64,000 nt of DNA from Brachypterus glaber (taxonomy: Eukaryota; Arthropoda; Insecta; Coleoptera; Kateretidae): assembly GCA_958510825.1 (NCBI GenBank), contig OY294051.1, positions 30,507,667 to 30,571,666 on the forward strand. The letters are read 5' to 3'. This document shows, in pieces, positions 33,628-46,403 of the stretch. The notes under the pieces were generated by a model that was not told the origin of the DNA, did not search any database, and saw nothing but the letters and a program-made list of their open reading frames with translations. Each line of letters opens with the position of its first letter. Positions within the stretch are counted from its first letter, which is position 1. Position numbers and translations under genes: made by a program.

Positions 33628-34040
33628 TTGCTAAATCTGAAGCTTTTTAATAAGAGATTTAAACTTTCGTTCTCATTCGTCCCATTCTACTGTACTAAAA
33701 ACCGGACTATTTATATCGTATTAAATAAAAGAACTATGTCAACATGATCATTGAATCACATGAAATACACTGATTTGATAATAATAATGCATTTAAAATT
33801 GTGACGCAATAATCTGCTGCTAATTCCCACGTGACATGAATGCCGCGGCATTATTCAAACACAGAAGATACGATTGTATATTGAAAAACAAAGTGAATTG
33901 TTCTAATATAACAATTACCTCATATTTGTGTGAATTTTTACTCTTCCATGTACTCACGAACTGATTTTTTTTTTCACTTTATATGGAATATGTATGTTTA
34001 CGAGGTATGGTTAAAATGTCTAAGGTTCCTTTCCAATAAA
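33628..34040. other. No gene; palindrome AATGCCGCGGCATT
   Basis: A perfect 14-bp palindrome lies at 33839-33852 downstream of a CACGTG. Nothing else was recognised. Confidence 0.4.
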
Positions 34041-34759
34041 ATAGTTATTTATAATACAAGCCGAGGGTCGGCCGATGGGTCCGGCCCGAGGGTAATAAAC
34101 CTACGAAATCGAAATTTAACTTTTTGCCCATGTATTATACAATAATTTTTATTCGATTGTTACTAATTATAATAAATTATTAAAATACACTTAATTTTAA
34201 ATTGCAAAAAGTATTTCTTTTTAGTGTCTTATTACTTATCTAGTTATCCATGACAAATTGCTATCCAATCAAATCGCTAAAAAAACAATTAAATCTTTTC
34301 TTTTGCGTGCGGTTTCATTTTTAAATTAAAAAAGCTATAGCTTGGTGATTAATTTCTGTTAAAATGTGTCTTTTATGAAAATAGTAATACTTCTGAAACG
34401 TTCCATGAATATTATAAATATTGAAATTGATTTTACAATTGAAATTTTATGTTTTTAATTTATTTTAGTGGATGAATACAGATTAATCAGTTAACATATA
34501 TTTTGAGGTTATGTTATAGAAGAAATTTTTATTTTGCATTAAATGTTTATAACTATCTGGTTAGTTCAAGACCAAAAGTGACCAAAAGGTCATATTTCTT
34601 TATAAATATTACAGTAAAGGTAAAGCATCTTCTTTTAAAAATAAAAAGTTCTAGTTAGCGGGCGAAAAAAAGTTTTTAGCCCTAGGGCCACAAAGTTCAA
34701 CTTTTCGCCCGTAAAACATGAACAAAAAGTGTCTCTTTTAGAATCAATCGAATAAAAAA
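34041..34759 (+). mobile_element. ~720-bp repeat, forward copy
   Basis: Matches 55894-56664 in reverse complement across its full length. Each end has its own hairpin: CCGAGGGTCGGCC../GGCCCGAGGG near 34060-34092 and GCGGGCGAAAAA../AACTTTTCGCCCG near 34660-34710. Non-coding. Confidence 0.85.
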
Positions 34760-35082
34760 AAACTTTACAGTTTTTCTTGTCCATGATGGAAAAAAAAATT
34801 ATGTACGTGTGAGTGAGTGAAACCCGGTTCCGATTGGTTAATATGCAATTTTTGGCATTTGAAGAAATTTTTATCCAAAAATTCTCGGTTTTTATTAAAT
34901 ATATCGATGGAGTTCTTCATATTTAACTAAAACATATTCAGTTATTTTTTTTTTGTTTTAATTTTCTTTACTCAAGAATATATTCTCAAGTTTAAAACTA
35001 GCTTAAAATTAGAAGAGGATCAGAAATTTAGTTAAAAAAAAAAGAAATACAGGAAATCACTTGTGCCTATTTTTCCAACACC
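34760..35082. other. No gene seen
   Basis: AT-rich; no recognisable feature. Confidence 0.35.
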
Positions 35083-35243
35083 TGTAACTTCGATTGGAAT
35101 TGATAAAATGTAACGTATAAGTGCTCAAAATTTTTGTCTGGTCATGAACTTGTGCAAAAAGCAAGATTTATTGTTCTAGCAGCTAAACATCCCCTTAAAC
35201 AAAGGGTTATACGTTACATTTTGTCAATTCCAATCGAGTTACA
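35083..35243. mobile_element. Hairpin MITE, 37-bp arms
   Basis: TGTAACTTCGATTGGAATTG at 35083 and its near-perfect complement ending at 35243 enclose an 86-bp loop. Confidence 0.85.
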
Positions 35244-36312
35244 TGTGAAAAACAGGCCAACTTTGCGGTCACTCTTTGTCCAACCAATTACATGAAGCTT
35301 TGTATCGTTTTCGTAAAAGTGTACACTTTTTTTGGGAACAAAAAATCCACCTATTAACCTAATTTTGAAAACAGTGCTGAAGCATATTTTTATCCTAGAA
35401 TCTACGAGTAAACTGAAATAAACTACTACAGAGCAGTGTATTTGACAAAAAAAGGAAAAGTTCAATAAAAAAATACAACTTACATTATTTTTCAGCAAAA
35501 GAAACTATTTCTTTTAAAAGCTTTTTAGTTGGAGGTGTAGATATTTTAGGTCCATTAACTCTTAATTTTATAAATACTTAACTCGAATTTACTATTCTTT
35601 TCTTATTTTCAAGTAATTTAAACATATAAAACCACCATAAGTTGTTTATTTTTTACTTCTACTTAAAAAATTAAAAGAAATATAAGCTTTAATAATTTAA
35701 ATATGGAATAACAATCCAATTAAAGACAAAAACAGGGTATTCAACAAGAATCTATGCTTTATAATGTAAAGTTTATATCTGTGTATGCATATAAACTCTG
35801 AGTTTAAGACTCTATACTATGGAGTATATGAATTTAATTTCGAATTTTGTAAGGAAGTTAAAAAAGTCGACTAGTCCCCCGTATATGTATAGTATACATT
35901 GTATAGAAGAGTTCCGCTTTTGTTATATAAATTTACAAATTAATATAAGTATTCACAGGAAAAAAATATGGAATATATCGTAATATATTTTATTTAGAAA
36001 GTTGGACTGAATGGCGCTTTAGTATTCCATTTTAGTACAAAAAATAGGGTGTTTTGGTTTCCCAATTAGTGTATTTTTGTATGATAATATATAATTTCTT
36101 GTAGAAACAAAGATAGCATTATGCAAACAATATCGCGTACAAATCTGGTATGCTTTGCATGCCCATTTTAATGACTTAAAAAAAAATATAAATAAAAGAA
36201 TCAAGGCATACTTGATGAGTTACGTCTAAAACTTAAGAATATAGGCTAAAATTTAATCCTATTGTTAAAATGCAGTAAGCTTAGACCATGGTTTAAGGGT
36301 GAGTTTAGCTAC
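35244..36312. other. No gene seen
   Basis: The 94-codon minus frame starting near 35498 matches nothing recognised. AT-rich DNA. Confidence 0.4.
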
Positions 36313-36741
36313 TAAAGTTTATTTTTTTAAGGTATAGTTATTTTAAACCTTCCCGCTTGTAAACAATCTCGAAACTACCATAGCAACGTAAGATACGCAT
36401 GTATCGTAAGCGAAATGACTACGCACAATTTACACAACTGTAAAACGTTGACGTGTCATTAACGAGAACAAAACAATGGTTTATTCCTCTATATTATTGG
36501 AATAAAAGCGATTTTATAAGCAAAATATTTCTACAGGAATACAAAAGTATTTTTAGCAACAGCTTTATCAATTCTGTTTTTTTTACATCAAAACATCATA
36601 AAAACAAAGTAAGTAAACAAATATTATAAATTTTGGTTATGTTGACATTCAAAACAAGCAACATGCTTCAGTGTGAATCGGACTTTGTGGAGTATTTAGC
36701 GACAAATTTAAAATAACTATACCTTAAAAAAATAAACTTTA
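36313..36741. mobile_element. 429-bp DNA element with perfect 35-bp TIRs
   Basis: The first 35 bases (TAAAGTTTATTTTTTTAAGG...) are exactly inverted at 36707-36741. The outermost TA pair may be a TA target duplication. The interior is unique and non-coding. Perfect TIRs suggest fairly recent activity. Confidence 0.88.
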
Positions 36742-37039
36742 GGTTTGATTAAATATAAATAAATTCTAGTCAGAGCAAATTAAATGATATGTCATACTTT
36801 TGTTTTAAATGTATAATTAAAACTAAAAAATTTTAGACATTTTAGTAATTAATACATTTTAGAAAGTCTAAGGTTATAGATAAGACATGGTTCTTAATAT
36901 ATCCGTGATTTTAAACATGTCATAAATAACTAAAATACTGTTTTATTTTAATCCGTCAATTATTATCAGTTAATTATTATAATGTGAAATTTACTTCATA
37001 AATAATACCTAAATAATGATTATGTTTAATAAGGAACGT
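36742..37039. other. No gene seen
   Basis: AT-rich sequence upstream of the truncated LINE. Confidence 0.35.
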
Positions 37040-37980
37040 ATGCTTCTTCTACAGAAAGGCTGTTTCGTTTACAACGAAGAGCTCTCCGTACCATGTTTGG
37101 TGCAAAATATAGGGATAATTGTACTCCTCTTTTTATACAGGCACAGATTCTAATTTTACCATGTTTATATGTATTGGAATGTCTGATTCATGTGAAGGTA
37201 AACATTGATAGTTACAATAAAAATAATATAGTTTCTACAAGAAATAGTAATAATATAAAAATTGAATATCTTACACGGAAAAAAAAATTATAGCTAGGAG
37301 CGCTATAACACACATACCAAGCAAATTATAATCGCTTATTATATAAATACAAGGCTTTCTCTTACAATTATGGCAGTCAGTGTAAAAATTTATATGAAAT
37401 ACTTTAATTGTTTAGTGAATAATAAAATATAACAAATAGTATGGCATTTATAGCTTAAATAGATTTAATTATTGTCCGTGCTAATAATTTTTATAATATA
37501 ATAAAATTTCTGTAAATTTATAATAGTGCCTGTAATAAATATAATCGTGTCTGTAATATATATAATCGTTTCCAATTTATTTTTAACATTATTAGTTATT
37601 GTGTCCCTTATAATCTATAGCTTAAATCACTATAATTTGCCACTGTTACCAAATATCTTATAATGTATAGCGCAGAGCCCACTAATTTCTTTCCGTGTAG
37701 ATTAGAAAGGACAAGAAATGGGAAAAATTACTATGGCCCTACTGCTTTTAATGCACTCCCCACCAGTGTAAGATCTCTACTCCTTGGCAGATTTAAGGTT
37801 GAAATTAAATCGTTTTTTATAAAAAATCCATTTTATACTATAAATGATGTTTTAGTAAATTTAAAAAATATTTTATTGTAATTTTATGTAAATTTGTATT
37901 TTTGTACTTATTTATTGCATTTTGTATTTTATTGACATGTGTAAGTTTTTTTGTAGCACAATAAATTATTCTTATTCTTA
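37040..37980 (+). pseudogene. 5'-truncated LINE, ORF2 C-terminus
   Basis: Codons from about 37053 read ERLFRLQRRALRTMFGAKYRD.. then ILILPCLYVLECLIHVKVN, the region after the RT domain of Jockey/CR1-like LINEs. After a MITE insertion (37272-37699) the same frame resumes with RTRNGKNYYGPTAFNALP and ends at the stop at 37879-37881. A 3' UTR with AATAAA-like sequence and a TTCTTA repeat follows. The catalytic RT domain is missing, so it is a dead-on-arrival copy. Confidence 0.85.
37272..37699. mobile_element. MITE inserted in the LINE, TA target
   Basis: Ends CACGGAAA...TTTCCGTG with TA on both sides (37272-37273 and 37698-37699), and imperfect inverted sequence further in (GCGCTATA, GGTA..CAAATTATA). 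Removing it plus one TA leaves the LINE reading frame continuous, which fixes its borders. A Tc1/mariner-type MITE is inferred from the TA target. Confidence 0.85.
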
Positions 37981-38040
37981 TATTGTAAATAAAAAAACTA
38001 AAAACTGTATATTTAAAAAAAAAATGTTATTGTGATTTAG

Positions 38041-38214
38041 ACTAAAGTTTCTCTGGCTGGATACGATCCGCAGCCAAGGCCGGATTCAGGGGGGAAGATT
38101 CCCCGGGGCCCGGTGGTAAAAATTCTCTGTTTTTGACAGCGGTAAAGCTTCTTTTCAGAGGCAAGGGGCCCTGGAATAAAGCTTCCCCAGAATTTTCGCA
38201 CCCTTTTTTAAATT
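38041..38214. repeat. GC-rich segment related to 39672-39830
   Basis: Contains GGCCGGATTCAGG, GGGGCCCGG and AAAGCTTC..CCAG blocks; the segment at 39.7 kb has a similar GGCCGGACAAAG..GGGGCCCCGG..AAGCTTT composition and order. Relation is by eye only. Confidence 0.4.
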
Positions 38215-38580
38215 TAGAAAACAATTGTGACCTGTTGGAGCAATTCTGAGGTCAGATTCGCTTTCAGCGACCCCGAAAATATAAAAATGCGTTGCTCTAG
38301 TCCCTGGCACTTAATTTTTTTTTATTTTTATTTTTTTGGATTGCTATGCATAGCCACCCAAAAAAAATTGTGCCAGAGACTAAAAGTCCAAACCAATTCA
38401 TTTTTATATCTGAGATCAGAATTGCTCCATCAGGTCACAATTTTTTTCTAAACTTAAAAACATGTGAATTTAAGGAATTTTCGACTCTTTTTTTTAAGTT
38501 TAAAAAAAGTTGCGATCTGATGGAGCAATTCTGAGGTCAGATTCAGTTTCAGCGACCCCGGAAATATTAAACCGCATTGG
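38215..38580. repeat. Direct and inverted GGTCGCTGAAA-type units
   Basis: GGAGCAATTCTGAGGTCAGATTC..TTTCAGCGACCCC occurs at about 38237 and 38521 in direct orientation. The complement GAATTGCTCCATCAGGTC lies between them near 38415. These are three partial units of one repeat. Confidence 0.75.
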
Positions 38581-39671
38581 TCTAGTCTCCGGATATAATT
38601 TTTTTGTGTGGCTGTGTAATTCATTAGTTAAGAAATAAAGAAATAAGAAGTAATTGCAGCGCCCATATCTACTGTATGGTAGCTTAAAGTTTAGTGCCCA
38701 CTAATTCATTAAATAATTTCAGAGAGTGTGTGGGAAGTTTTTCAAAATGTAACAATTATCTCAATGGTTACATTCAGTAATTAAAACAATGATATTTATT
38801 ATGCTCATTAGGAAATGAAGATTATATTTCATATTGTTTTTTAATGAAATAAATGAATTCTATTCTCTATTAACATTGTTATAATCTTCGGGAGAAGACT
38901 ACAATAAAATACATAATACATACGTACATAAATTAAAAATAATTCCGTTACTCCTATTTTTTGTTTTGCTTATTTTAAGTTCTATTTTATAACAAAATAT
39001 TGTAATTTTACTCCGTAAAAATTACAGTAAATTTTAGGTAGGACGTACACAATGATTGTGAATAAAATAGTATACTTACTCGTGTTAAGAAAACATTTTA
39101 AGGGTCGAGATTATATCTGATCGGCCTTTGTGATCTGTCAAATATAATCTCCTCCCTTAAATTTAGTTTTAAAAACACAGTAGGTATGCATTATTACCAG
39201 TTTAGCCGTTTTTTATTTATACGCGCGCTAAAAAATGAATTATTTTTGTTAAAATTTGTATTTTTTTCAAGTTTTAGTTATTAACCCTATATTGCACCTT
39301 GTGCCCATTTGGGCACACCAGCATTAAGACCCCTGAATTATTTAATAACCAAAATACAAACTTTATAGGCACCTAGTTTTCACTTGCAAACAGTTCTTCA
39401 AGTTGATGTATCTGTTTTTGTTCTTTTTATGCACAATAGGTTTGAAAAAATGTAACAAAATTTTTCAAATAAAAGAAAAAAAAATCAATATTATTATGCA
39501 AGTCAAAAGACGTATCATATTTTTTTGTTGCAAAATAAAATTATGTGCAATAAAAGGTTAAAATTAACAATTAAAACTTTTTGCAAAAAAGAAATATCCA
39601 CAAAATAGTGCATTTTTTAACGCACGTATAAATAAAAAACTGCTAAATTTGGCAACACTTATTATATAATA
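38581..39671. other. No gene; small inverted repeats
   Basis: TTTTAAGGGTCGAGATTATAT at 39097 has an imperfect complement ending about 39165 (ATATAATCTCCTCCCTTAAA). A 16-bp palindrome GTGCCCATTTGGGCAC lies at 39301-39316. Confidence 0.5.
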
Positions 39672-39830
39672 AGGGCCGGACAAAGCCAGCTGGGGCCCCG
39701 GCGAAACTTTATTCCTGGGCCCCCCATTTTTCCAAAAGGTCCTCGACTCTGAAAAAAAAAGCTTTACCCCTGGCAGAAAATTTTCGCCGAACCCCCTTGG
39801 AGGCCCCGGCCCAGGGGGAATTAGTAATTT
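39672..39830. repeat. GC-rich repeat fragment
   Basis: GGGCCGGACAAAGCC..GGGGCCCCGG and CCTTGGAGGCCCCGGCCC form self-complementary blocks. Possibly the same family as 38041-38214. Confidence 0.4.
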
Positions 39831-40905
39831 TTTTCCTAATATACTTTATGATACAGAATTTTGGGTTATAATTGCATAACGTAAGACGTTATAAAGTGTG
39901 AAAATGATGTTATTATAAAGGATATAGTTTTATCGAGTCACTTATTAAATTCAATACTAGAAAACAAGCAAAAAACAAAATATTATTCATTTGCCCACGG
40001 ACAAGCCATGTGTTTTTTTACGTCGACAAACGGCATTAAGATCTCTCTGTTTCTTCAATTTCTGGCGAACTGTCGCCCAAATCAACATCCGTTACGTAAC
40101 ATTTTCCTAGACCCATCCCTCCCCCCTGTCAGTCACATTTTCTTTGACCCCTCCCCCCCCCCCTGGTCGCGTTACTTAATATATGGTCAGCCTCTTAACC
40201 AGTTAAATAGTAAATTATGGTACAACATTTTTTGTGGTATCTGCAACAAACCAGAATTCTGTACATGGCAATCAACAAAATATTTCGTTGTCATAAAAAA
40301 AAAATCTCTAACGAGAAAATTAGTTGTGTTAGGTATATTTTACTATTTTTCTGGTAGAGGCAACTAAATTGTTTGATGTTTTCGTTTACTATTTCTAAAA
40401 TTGGAGCTGATTATAGTAAGATAGGTAACGGGAAAGCCTTAATTCAAATTTGCAGCGGTATTTCGCTTCTAAATGACATCTGATCTGATCTAATAAATTT
40501 ATGCGGTTTCAAAACTTTGCAGAAATAAAAATCGACTAGGAAACGAACGTTACCAGAAAGATGGAACGTAATTTTAACCACAACCTTCCTAGCCAATCTA
40601 CACAGAGAACAATCGGAAAAATATACTATTTATTTAACATTATTATGTAACAATCATCTGTGATTATATTTTCATTTATACCTAAATATTTGAAACGAAT
40701 ATAATCCGTTTCCCAACATAAACTATTTAGGATAAATACGGCTAATAAATATATGAAAGCCCCAAATATACACAAAATAACATATTTATTATTAGTCACA
40801 ATCAAACATTTATTCATTATTAATAAACCGTTTATTTGGTTTTGTCCGAAAATTTTAAAGGAAATAGATTGTATAATTAATGTAATTAATTATATTATTC
40901 AATGA
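39831..40905. other. No gene; GTTACGTAAC/C-run fragment at 40085-40185
   Basis: CGTTACGTAACATTTTCC, two C-runs and a terminal GCGTTACTTAAT relate this to the element at 31209. The 119-codon frame at 40008-40367 runs through this repeat and is not called. AAAGATGGAACGTAA..ACCACAA..CTTCCTAGCCAATCTA near 40558-40602 recurs at 41311-41343. Confidence 0.5.
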
Positions 40906-41004
40906 GCGTATAATAATTGCTATTAATCAATGAGGGTGAATTTTGGGACATGAGCCGACAGGCGAGTGGCCTAATCACCCAAATGATTAATAGCTATTAT
41001 ACGC
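40906..41004. mobile_element. Small inverted-repeat element (99 bp)
   Basis: GCGTATAATAATTGCTATTAATC at 40906 pairs with GATTAATAGCTATTATACGC ending 41004. Rearranged pieces occur at 23586-23662. Confidence 0.7.
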
Positions 41005-41533
41005 GAGTCGAATTTTATACTTTATCCACGGTCATTTTACATTTTAAACGGTTTATTTTTACAGACCCGTGATTAATAGGCCTATTAATCACGGCCTTTG
41101 ATAAAATTTAAAATTACTTTTATCACCAATAGTCATTGACTTAAGCCAATTAAAAAAATATATTAAGAATAGTTTATTTCCCACCAGTATACTTTTTATT
41201 TATTTATTTATTCATTTGTAATTATTAAAGTGTACTTTTTGTATACTTTTTGATTGCAATAATTAAAATTATATTTGCCACAAATTATTTTTTCTCGGTG
41301 TACCATAAAGATGGAACGTAACCACAAACTTCCTAGCCAATCTAATTACCATACAAATAAAATAAAATTTGATTATATAACTGATACAGTAATATTCGTA
41401 TTTTAGTTATGTATTGAGTTTTAATGTCCAGAAAATTGCTTAATATTAATAGTATAATATATTATTCAACGAGAGTTCATTGATGCCGCATCATGCTGAT
41501 GAGAATGAAATTTTATTAATTTTGACTAAATAA

Positions 41534-41662
41534 TAATTGAAGACTACACGAAAAAAACGCTAATGGTCATTTGCACATAAATAACCACGGTATACCGTGC
41601 GCATTTATGTGGAAGTCGACCTTATTCGAATTATGACGTTTTTGTCGTGTAGTCTTCAATTA
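41534..41662. mobile_element. Hairpin MITE, ~26-bp TIR, inner palindrome
   Basis: TAATTGAAGACTACACG..AAAACG is mirrored by CG..CGTGTAGTCTTCAATTA. At the centre sits the perfect palindrome CACGGTATACCGTG. Confidence 0.85.
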
Positions 41663-41671
41663 CATTTTTTA

Positions 41672-42316
41672 CATATTTTACGCATTCCACTATATTCCAT
41701 GTATATTATTTAGTAAATGGTATATTGCGTTTTCACAAATACTTAAAAAATACTAATTTTCAAAAAAAAAATTAACATTAAAAAAATAGATGTTTTCGTG
41801 AAAAAAGAAAAAAACTTCTAAAAAAAAATTTTTTCAAAAAAAAATAAAAAAATATTTTTTTTGATTTTCTTTTTGCGAAAAACGAAAAAAAATTGAAAAA
41901 AAAAATCCAAAAAAAATTTTTCAATTTTTTATTTTTTAATTTAACCCCCCATGACTTTCTTGTTTTTTGGGAAATTACTTTCACAATTGGTAGAATTGAT
42001 CCTTAAGTTTAATTTTTCCTGAAAAAGCTACGTTAATCGAAATTTTCTTTCAGTTTTTTTCGATTTTTTTAAAAGTTTAATCCCCCATAACTTTTTTGTT
42101 TTTGGGGGATTACTTTCAAACACAATATGGTTCTTCCTCTCGTAGAACTTCATTTTTCCTAAAAATTTCAAGTCGATCGTATTATTTGTTCTTGAGTTAT
42201 CGTTCTCCCAAAAATCGTGACATTCGACAGACGGACATTTCAAAAAAAAAAAATTGCTTATTCTTTCATGAAACAAATTTATACCAACAATTTTTTGTCT
42301 AGGACGATTTTTGAAT
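41672..42316 (-). mobile_element. Family C repeat, reverse copy
   Basis: Contains the complements of CAAGAAC, the CGTCTGTCGAATGTCACG tract, TTTCATGAAA and the CCTAGAC..CGATTTT start. Two internal units with CCCCCATAACTTT..TTGTTTTT..GGGGATTACTTTCA lie at about 41945-42030 and 42083-42160. Confidence 0.6.
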
Positions 42317-42811
42317 TTTTTTCGATTATCTTTAATCTTAAAATCTTAATGTTTAATTTATTATAATAACTTTTAGGTCTAAGTTAAAAAATATAAATAA
42401 ACTATAGTTTACAGTTAGGCTTTTAAAATAAAAGCCAAAGAGAGGAATAACAATTTTCTATGTTATAGGTAGTTAATATTAAAATAATAATTTTATTATG
42501 CAGTATTATATTAAATGTAATTAGATTTTAGCAAAAAAGAAAATAACTTTTTAAGGTTATTTACATTTATATTGTTTAAACAAAACTACAAAACACTACT
42601 ACAATTATTTCATAAACAGGTTCGGAAACTCCGGATCTTTAATCGGAAAATGTGTGGGGAATGTGGTGAAGGGACAAGCCCGGGATCGAGGGGGGCTCGA
42701 CAGTAAAAGTTAAAAAAAAAACTAAAACTTCCTATTAACAGATCTGTTGCACTCATGTTGCCAGCGCGAAAAACTAATTGATTGTACCCAAGGTTATGTC
42801 AAAATGAAAAC
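42317..42811. other. No gene seen
   Basis: AT-rich with a GC-richer patch at 42650-42700 (AAGCCCGGGATCGAGG). Confidence 0.35.
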
Positions 42812-43136
42812 TTTTAAAAAATCAAACTTTTAGTCATCATTCACTTTATTAATAATTTAGGTTAGTTACCGGTTTCGATTATCATCGTCAGACTACAAGA
42901 AATTACACGAGTTAGAGATTATTTTAAGAAAAACAAAGTTTATCTTATCTAGCCATGGTTATTTTTGGATATAGTATTTTTATATATTTTTGGCTAGGTA
43001 AGATAAACTTTGTTTTTTTTTTTAAATAATCTCTAACTTGTGTAATTTCTTGTAGTCTGACGATGATAATCGAAAGCGGTATCTAGCCTAAATTATTAAT
43101 AAAGTGAATGATGACTAAAAGCTTGATTTTTTAAAA
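42812..43136. mobile_element. Palindromic MITE, ~140-bp arms
   Basis: Left arm 42812-42956 and right arm 42988-43136 are close reverse complements around a loop of about 30 bp. The ends are TTTTAAAAAATCAA...TTGATTTTTTAAAA. Confidence 0.88.
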
Positions 43137-44887
43137 TAATATCTCTTCACTATAAGTATACGTACGTTAAATTATGGATTTCAATATTTTTGATTTTCGC
43201 AATTGGGTGAAAACTTTTAGGTTAGCTTGACTTTTAAACAAGTTGTCTCTCCATGCGGGGATAGTGCCAGAAAACTTCTTCAGTTATTTAAGGTTATGTA
43301 ACTTTTTTCATCAGTGATTTACAGAAAAGCATAAGGCATTAATTTTGCGCAAGTGACAATATATTTAGTTGGCATCCATTTTGAGGCATATTGTAATAGG
43401 GTGCTGGTCCCAATTATAGCCAAAAATATTAATTATCTAAGACATTAATTTAGAACCACACACTATTATTTGGAGGCGTATCAAATGCAAATAGCTGTAT
43501 AGTTGCTATTTGGGTAGCGTGCCACCAGTAATAATACTACATAATATTATCACAATATCATATATCATATGATAACAAATGTTAATATAAGAATCTAATT
43601 ACTATTTAATACTTATCTGACTTTCTTAGATGTTTCTTCGATGTCTTCCAATATCACTAACTTTATATAGAAATGTGAAAGGTAAAAAACTTCAAATATA
43701 TTTTAAATTAATTAAAATATATCTTGCCAATAAAACAAAAGGATTAAACAACAATGAAAAGAATTTAATTCAAAGAAAAATGAAAAGTTAAAAACAAATA
43801 AAAAACAACAAAATATTTTAATTTGAAATGAAAAAAATTATGAATAAATAGCATCTTTACCCTTCAGATATTTCTATACGCGCGACTCTAAATTTTACTT
43901 TAAATTTTCACATATTACGTTAATTCTAATTTCCCTAAGGCCCAACTTAACTAGACGACTACATATTTCCGAATCCCATTTTTGACCATAACATAAAAAC
44001 ACAGGCAAAGATTTCCCTTCCCAGAGATGCCGATATACCAGTCATAAAACTATTAACGAAAATATCTGAGGAGTTTTCGATCAAAATAAACTGAATTACT
44101 TTAAATTACTGAAAATGAATTTAAATTTAATTAAGAGAAATGATTAAAAAAACTACTTCTACTTATTGATTGATATTGATTTTCATGACATTGCTTCGAA
44201 GTAGAAAAAAACCATTTTTACAAACAATCCCTAACTATTGCCAGTATCTAAAACAACATCATTAAAGATATTCCCATATTTATTAATTAAGAAAACCGAA
44301 TAAACCAATTAATTAGTCTAATAAAAATGTACACCCTTTTTATGTAAACGCCTCAATTACACAAAATGCAAGCTTCCCAAATACTAATAATATTAGCATC
44401 TGTAAAAACAAACAGCAAACCACCCGTTAAGTACAATGCTATGTCACGTTCAATAACCATACAAATAAAAATATAAATACTCAATATATACAGGGTGACC
44501 ACTCTGTTACAATATTGCGCGAAATTTATATTGCCAGTTTGGTATTGTATATATTACTAAAGAGCCCCTAGAAATTACTAATTTAAACGGTTTTACAATT
44601 TAAAAATAGTAGTAGTAAGAGAAAAATAGCTGCCATTAGGCTGAAACTAAAAATTTGCATGCGAAGAAGGCCCATGCGCAATCATTTCCTCCAAATCATT
44701 GTTTCAGATACAGTTTATCAGGTTGTAAAAACAAGTGATTGTACCCAAGCTTAAATCACAAGCAACAGACATATAAAATTCAAAAGGAGGAAAAATTATG
44801 TTTTGGAAAAATGGGGAAGCCCGGGAAAAATGTTTTCCGGTGGCCCAGGCGGGCTTGGCTCGACCTTGTACATCACGATAATAAAAT
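43137..44887. other. No gene seen
   Basis: 1.7 kb of AT-rich DNA without recognised frames or repeats. 44815-44870 is GC-richer (AGCCCGGGAAAAATG..CCAGGCGGGCTTGG). Confidence 0.35.
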
Positions 44888-44995
44888 GTTAATTAAATAT
44901 TTCATCAATCTATTATCTAATCATCTTACAGATTGATATTGGTAGACTGCAGTTTAGGGCTGCCGGCTCTCTTCAGTATCAAGAGTCAATAAAAT
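44888..44995 (+). repeat. Arm fragment of the TTAA foldback family
   Basis: TTTCATCAATCTATTATCTAATC..GATATTGGTAGACTG..CTCTTCAGTA.CAAGAGTC follows the left arm at 14350-14443. Confidence 0.7.
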
Positions 44996-45043
44996 GTTGC
45001 TACAAAATGCTTAAAAGTTATGTTTTTTCCAAAAATAGCGCGA

Positions 45044-45326
45044 TGTAATTACATTACATGTTTGTTTAACCTCGTACTATTCACCTTAATTAAGCATCCC
45101 CTAAGTCCAGAACTTGTGTGGGCTAGTAGTAGAGGGAACCACCAGCTTATACTGATTTTTAAACCAGTTTTTATAGGGAGTGTCCGCTTTACTTACGCTT
45201 TCGCGATATTTCAATTGTTAATTAACGGAAAAAGGCAAATCGGCGCCAGTGAGAATCGAACTCACTCTAGTTGGCTAGTAGACTTGTCATGTACAGACGC
45301 GGTAGACCACTACACCAATCCTCCCA
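45044..45326 (-). mobile_element. tRNA-derived SINE, full length
   Basis: Minus-strand copy with A box TGGTGTAGTGG (45307-45317), B box GTTCGATTCTC (about 45251-45261), the shared body (GGTTCCCTCTACTACTAGCC.., GGGGATGCTTAATTAA) and tail ATGTAATGTAATTACAT near 45044. The 106-codon plus frame here is the SINE read backwards. Confidence 0.9.
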
Positions 45327-45874
45327 TAAATGATAAATAATTACGTAATTAATTGATTTTCCCTTGAGATAATCATAGCTTTTAGTATTTTTCATGAACT
45401 ATCTTTATTCTGTTTCCTTTTACCCCATTTTACAGTATATTAAAGACAGTAACGACTCAATGGTGTTATATAAAATGGTCTGTTGGATTTATACCATTCG
45501 ACTGTCACGCTTTATTTACGCAATGGTCGCGTCCGACAGTGATGGTGAAAAAAGTTAAAATATTAAATGCTTCGCATTTATTACAATACTCCTCCAGGAT
45601 TTTATCTCACTGAAAAGGGGCGACAAAAATACAACATACAATAAACAAGGGACAAGGATAGAATACAAATTAAAAAAATACAAATAATGGGGTAGTGACG
45701 GTAATTAATAGAAGCCTGAAAAAAATCGTGATAAGTCTAAAATTAATGCAAAACTAGATTATCGGGTTAACTTTGCAATTCGCTGTATATTACTCATATT
45801 AATATTACTCATTTTCCGAAAAATTTAACACTTCAAAATTCGCAGTACGAATATTAGTCAAGTAAATAAATAGC
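45327..45874. other. No gene seen
   Basis: AT-rich DNA between the SINE and the hAT-like element. A ATGCTTCGCATT palindrome-like motif lies at 45568-45579. Confidence 0.35.
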
Positions 45875-46403
45875 CTTTCAATCGAGGGGCGTTTCACCTT
45901 TACAATACATGTACGTTTTCATCGACAGTACTTTACATTACATTGACATTACCTTACATTACTTACAATACTGTACATTACCGTACATTACGTTACATTA
46001 CTTACATTATTCTACAGTACCTGACATTAATTGACATTACGACAGTACCTACATTATTTACATTATTTTTATTAATGCGCATGCTCTCCTACAGTATTTA
46101 CATTATTTTGTCTACTCAGATCGCTCAAAAACCACGTGACACCTATAAAATTTCGGCAGTGTTGTTTACTTCTGGTGGTTTTAATATTATTTTTAATCAT
46201 TTTTGTGTACCTGATGTATAATGTGTAATGAAAAGTACGGAATTTAATATTATGTAGTAGTTTTCAAATGTCTGTCATGTAAGAAAACAAAAATGTATTT
46301 TTTTTTTTAGTTTTTTTTTTGCCGAGTTCCAAGAGTTTCATTCTTAGATTAAAATAGTACTTGTCAAGGCCTCCCTAGCCTTGGTTTAAGCCCCCTGGAG
46401 ACG

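Noticed and set aside
40008..40367. 119-codon plus-strand frame
   Set aside because: It runs through a GTTACGTAAC/C-run repeat, which explains its proline-rich segment.
41778..42276. Lys/Phe-rich minus-strand frames
   Set aside because: They are translations of poly-A/T runs within a family C repeat.
45020..45340. 106-codon plus-strand frame
   Set aside because: It is the reverse strand of a SINE.
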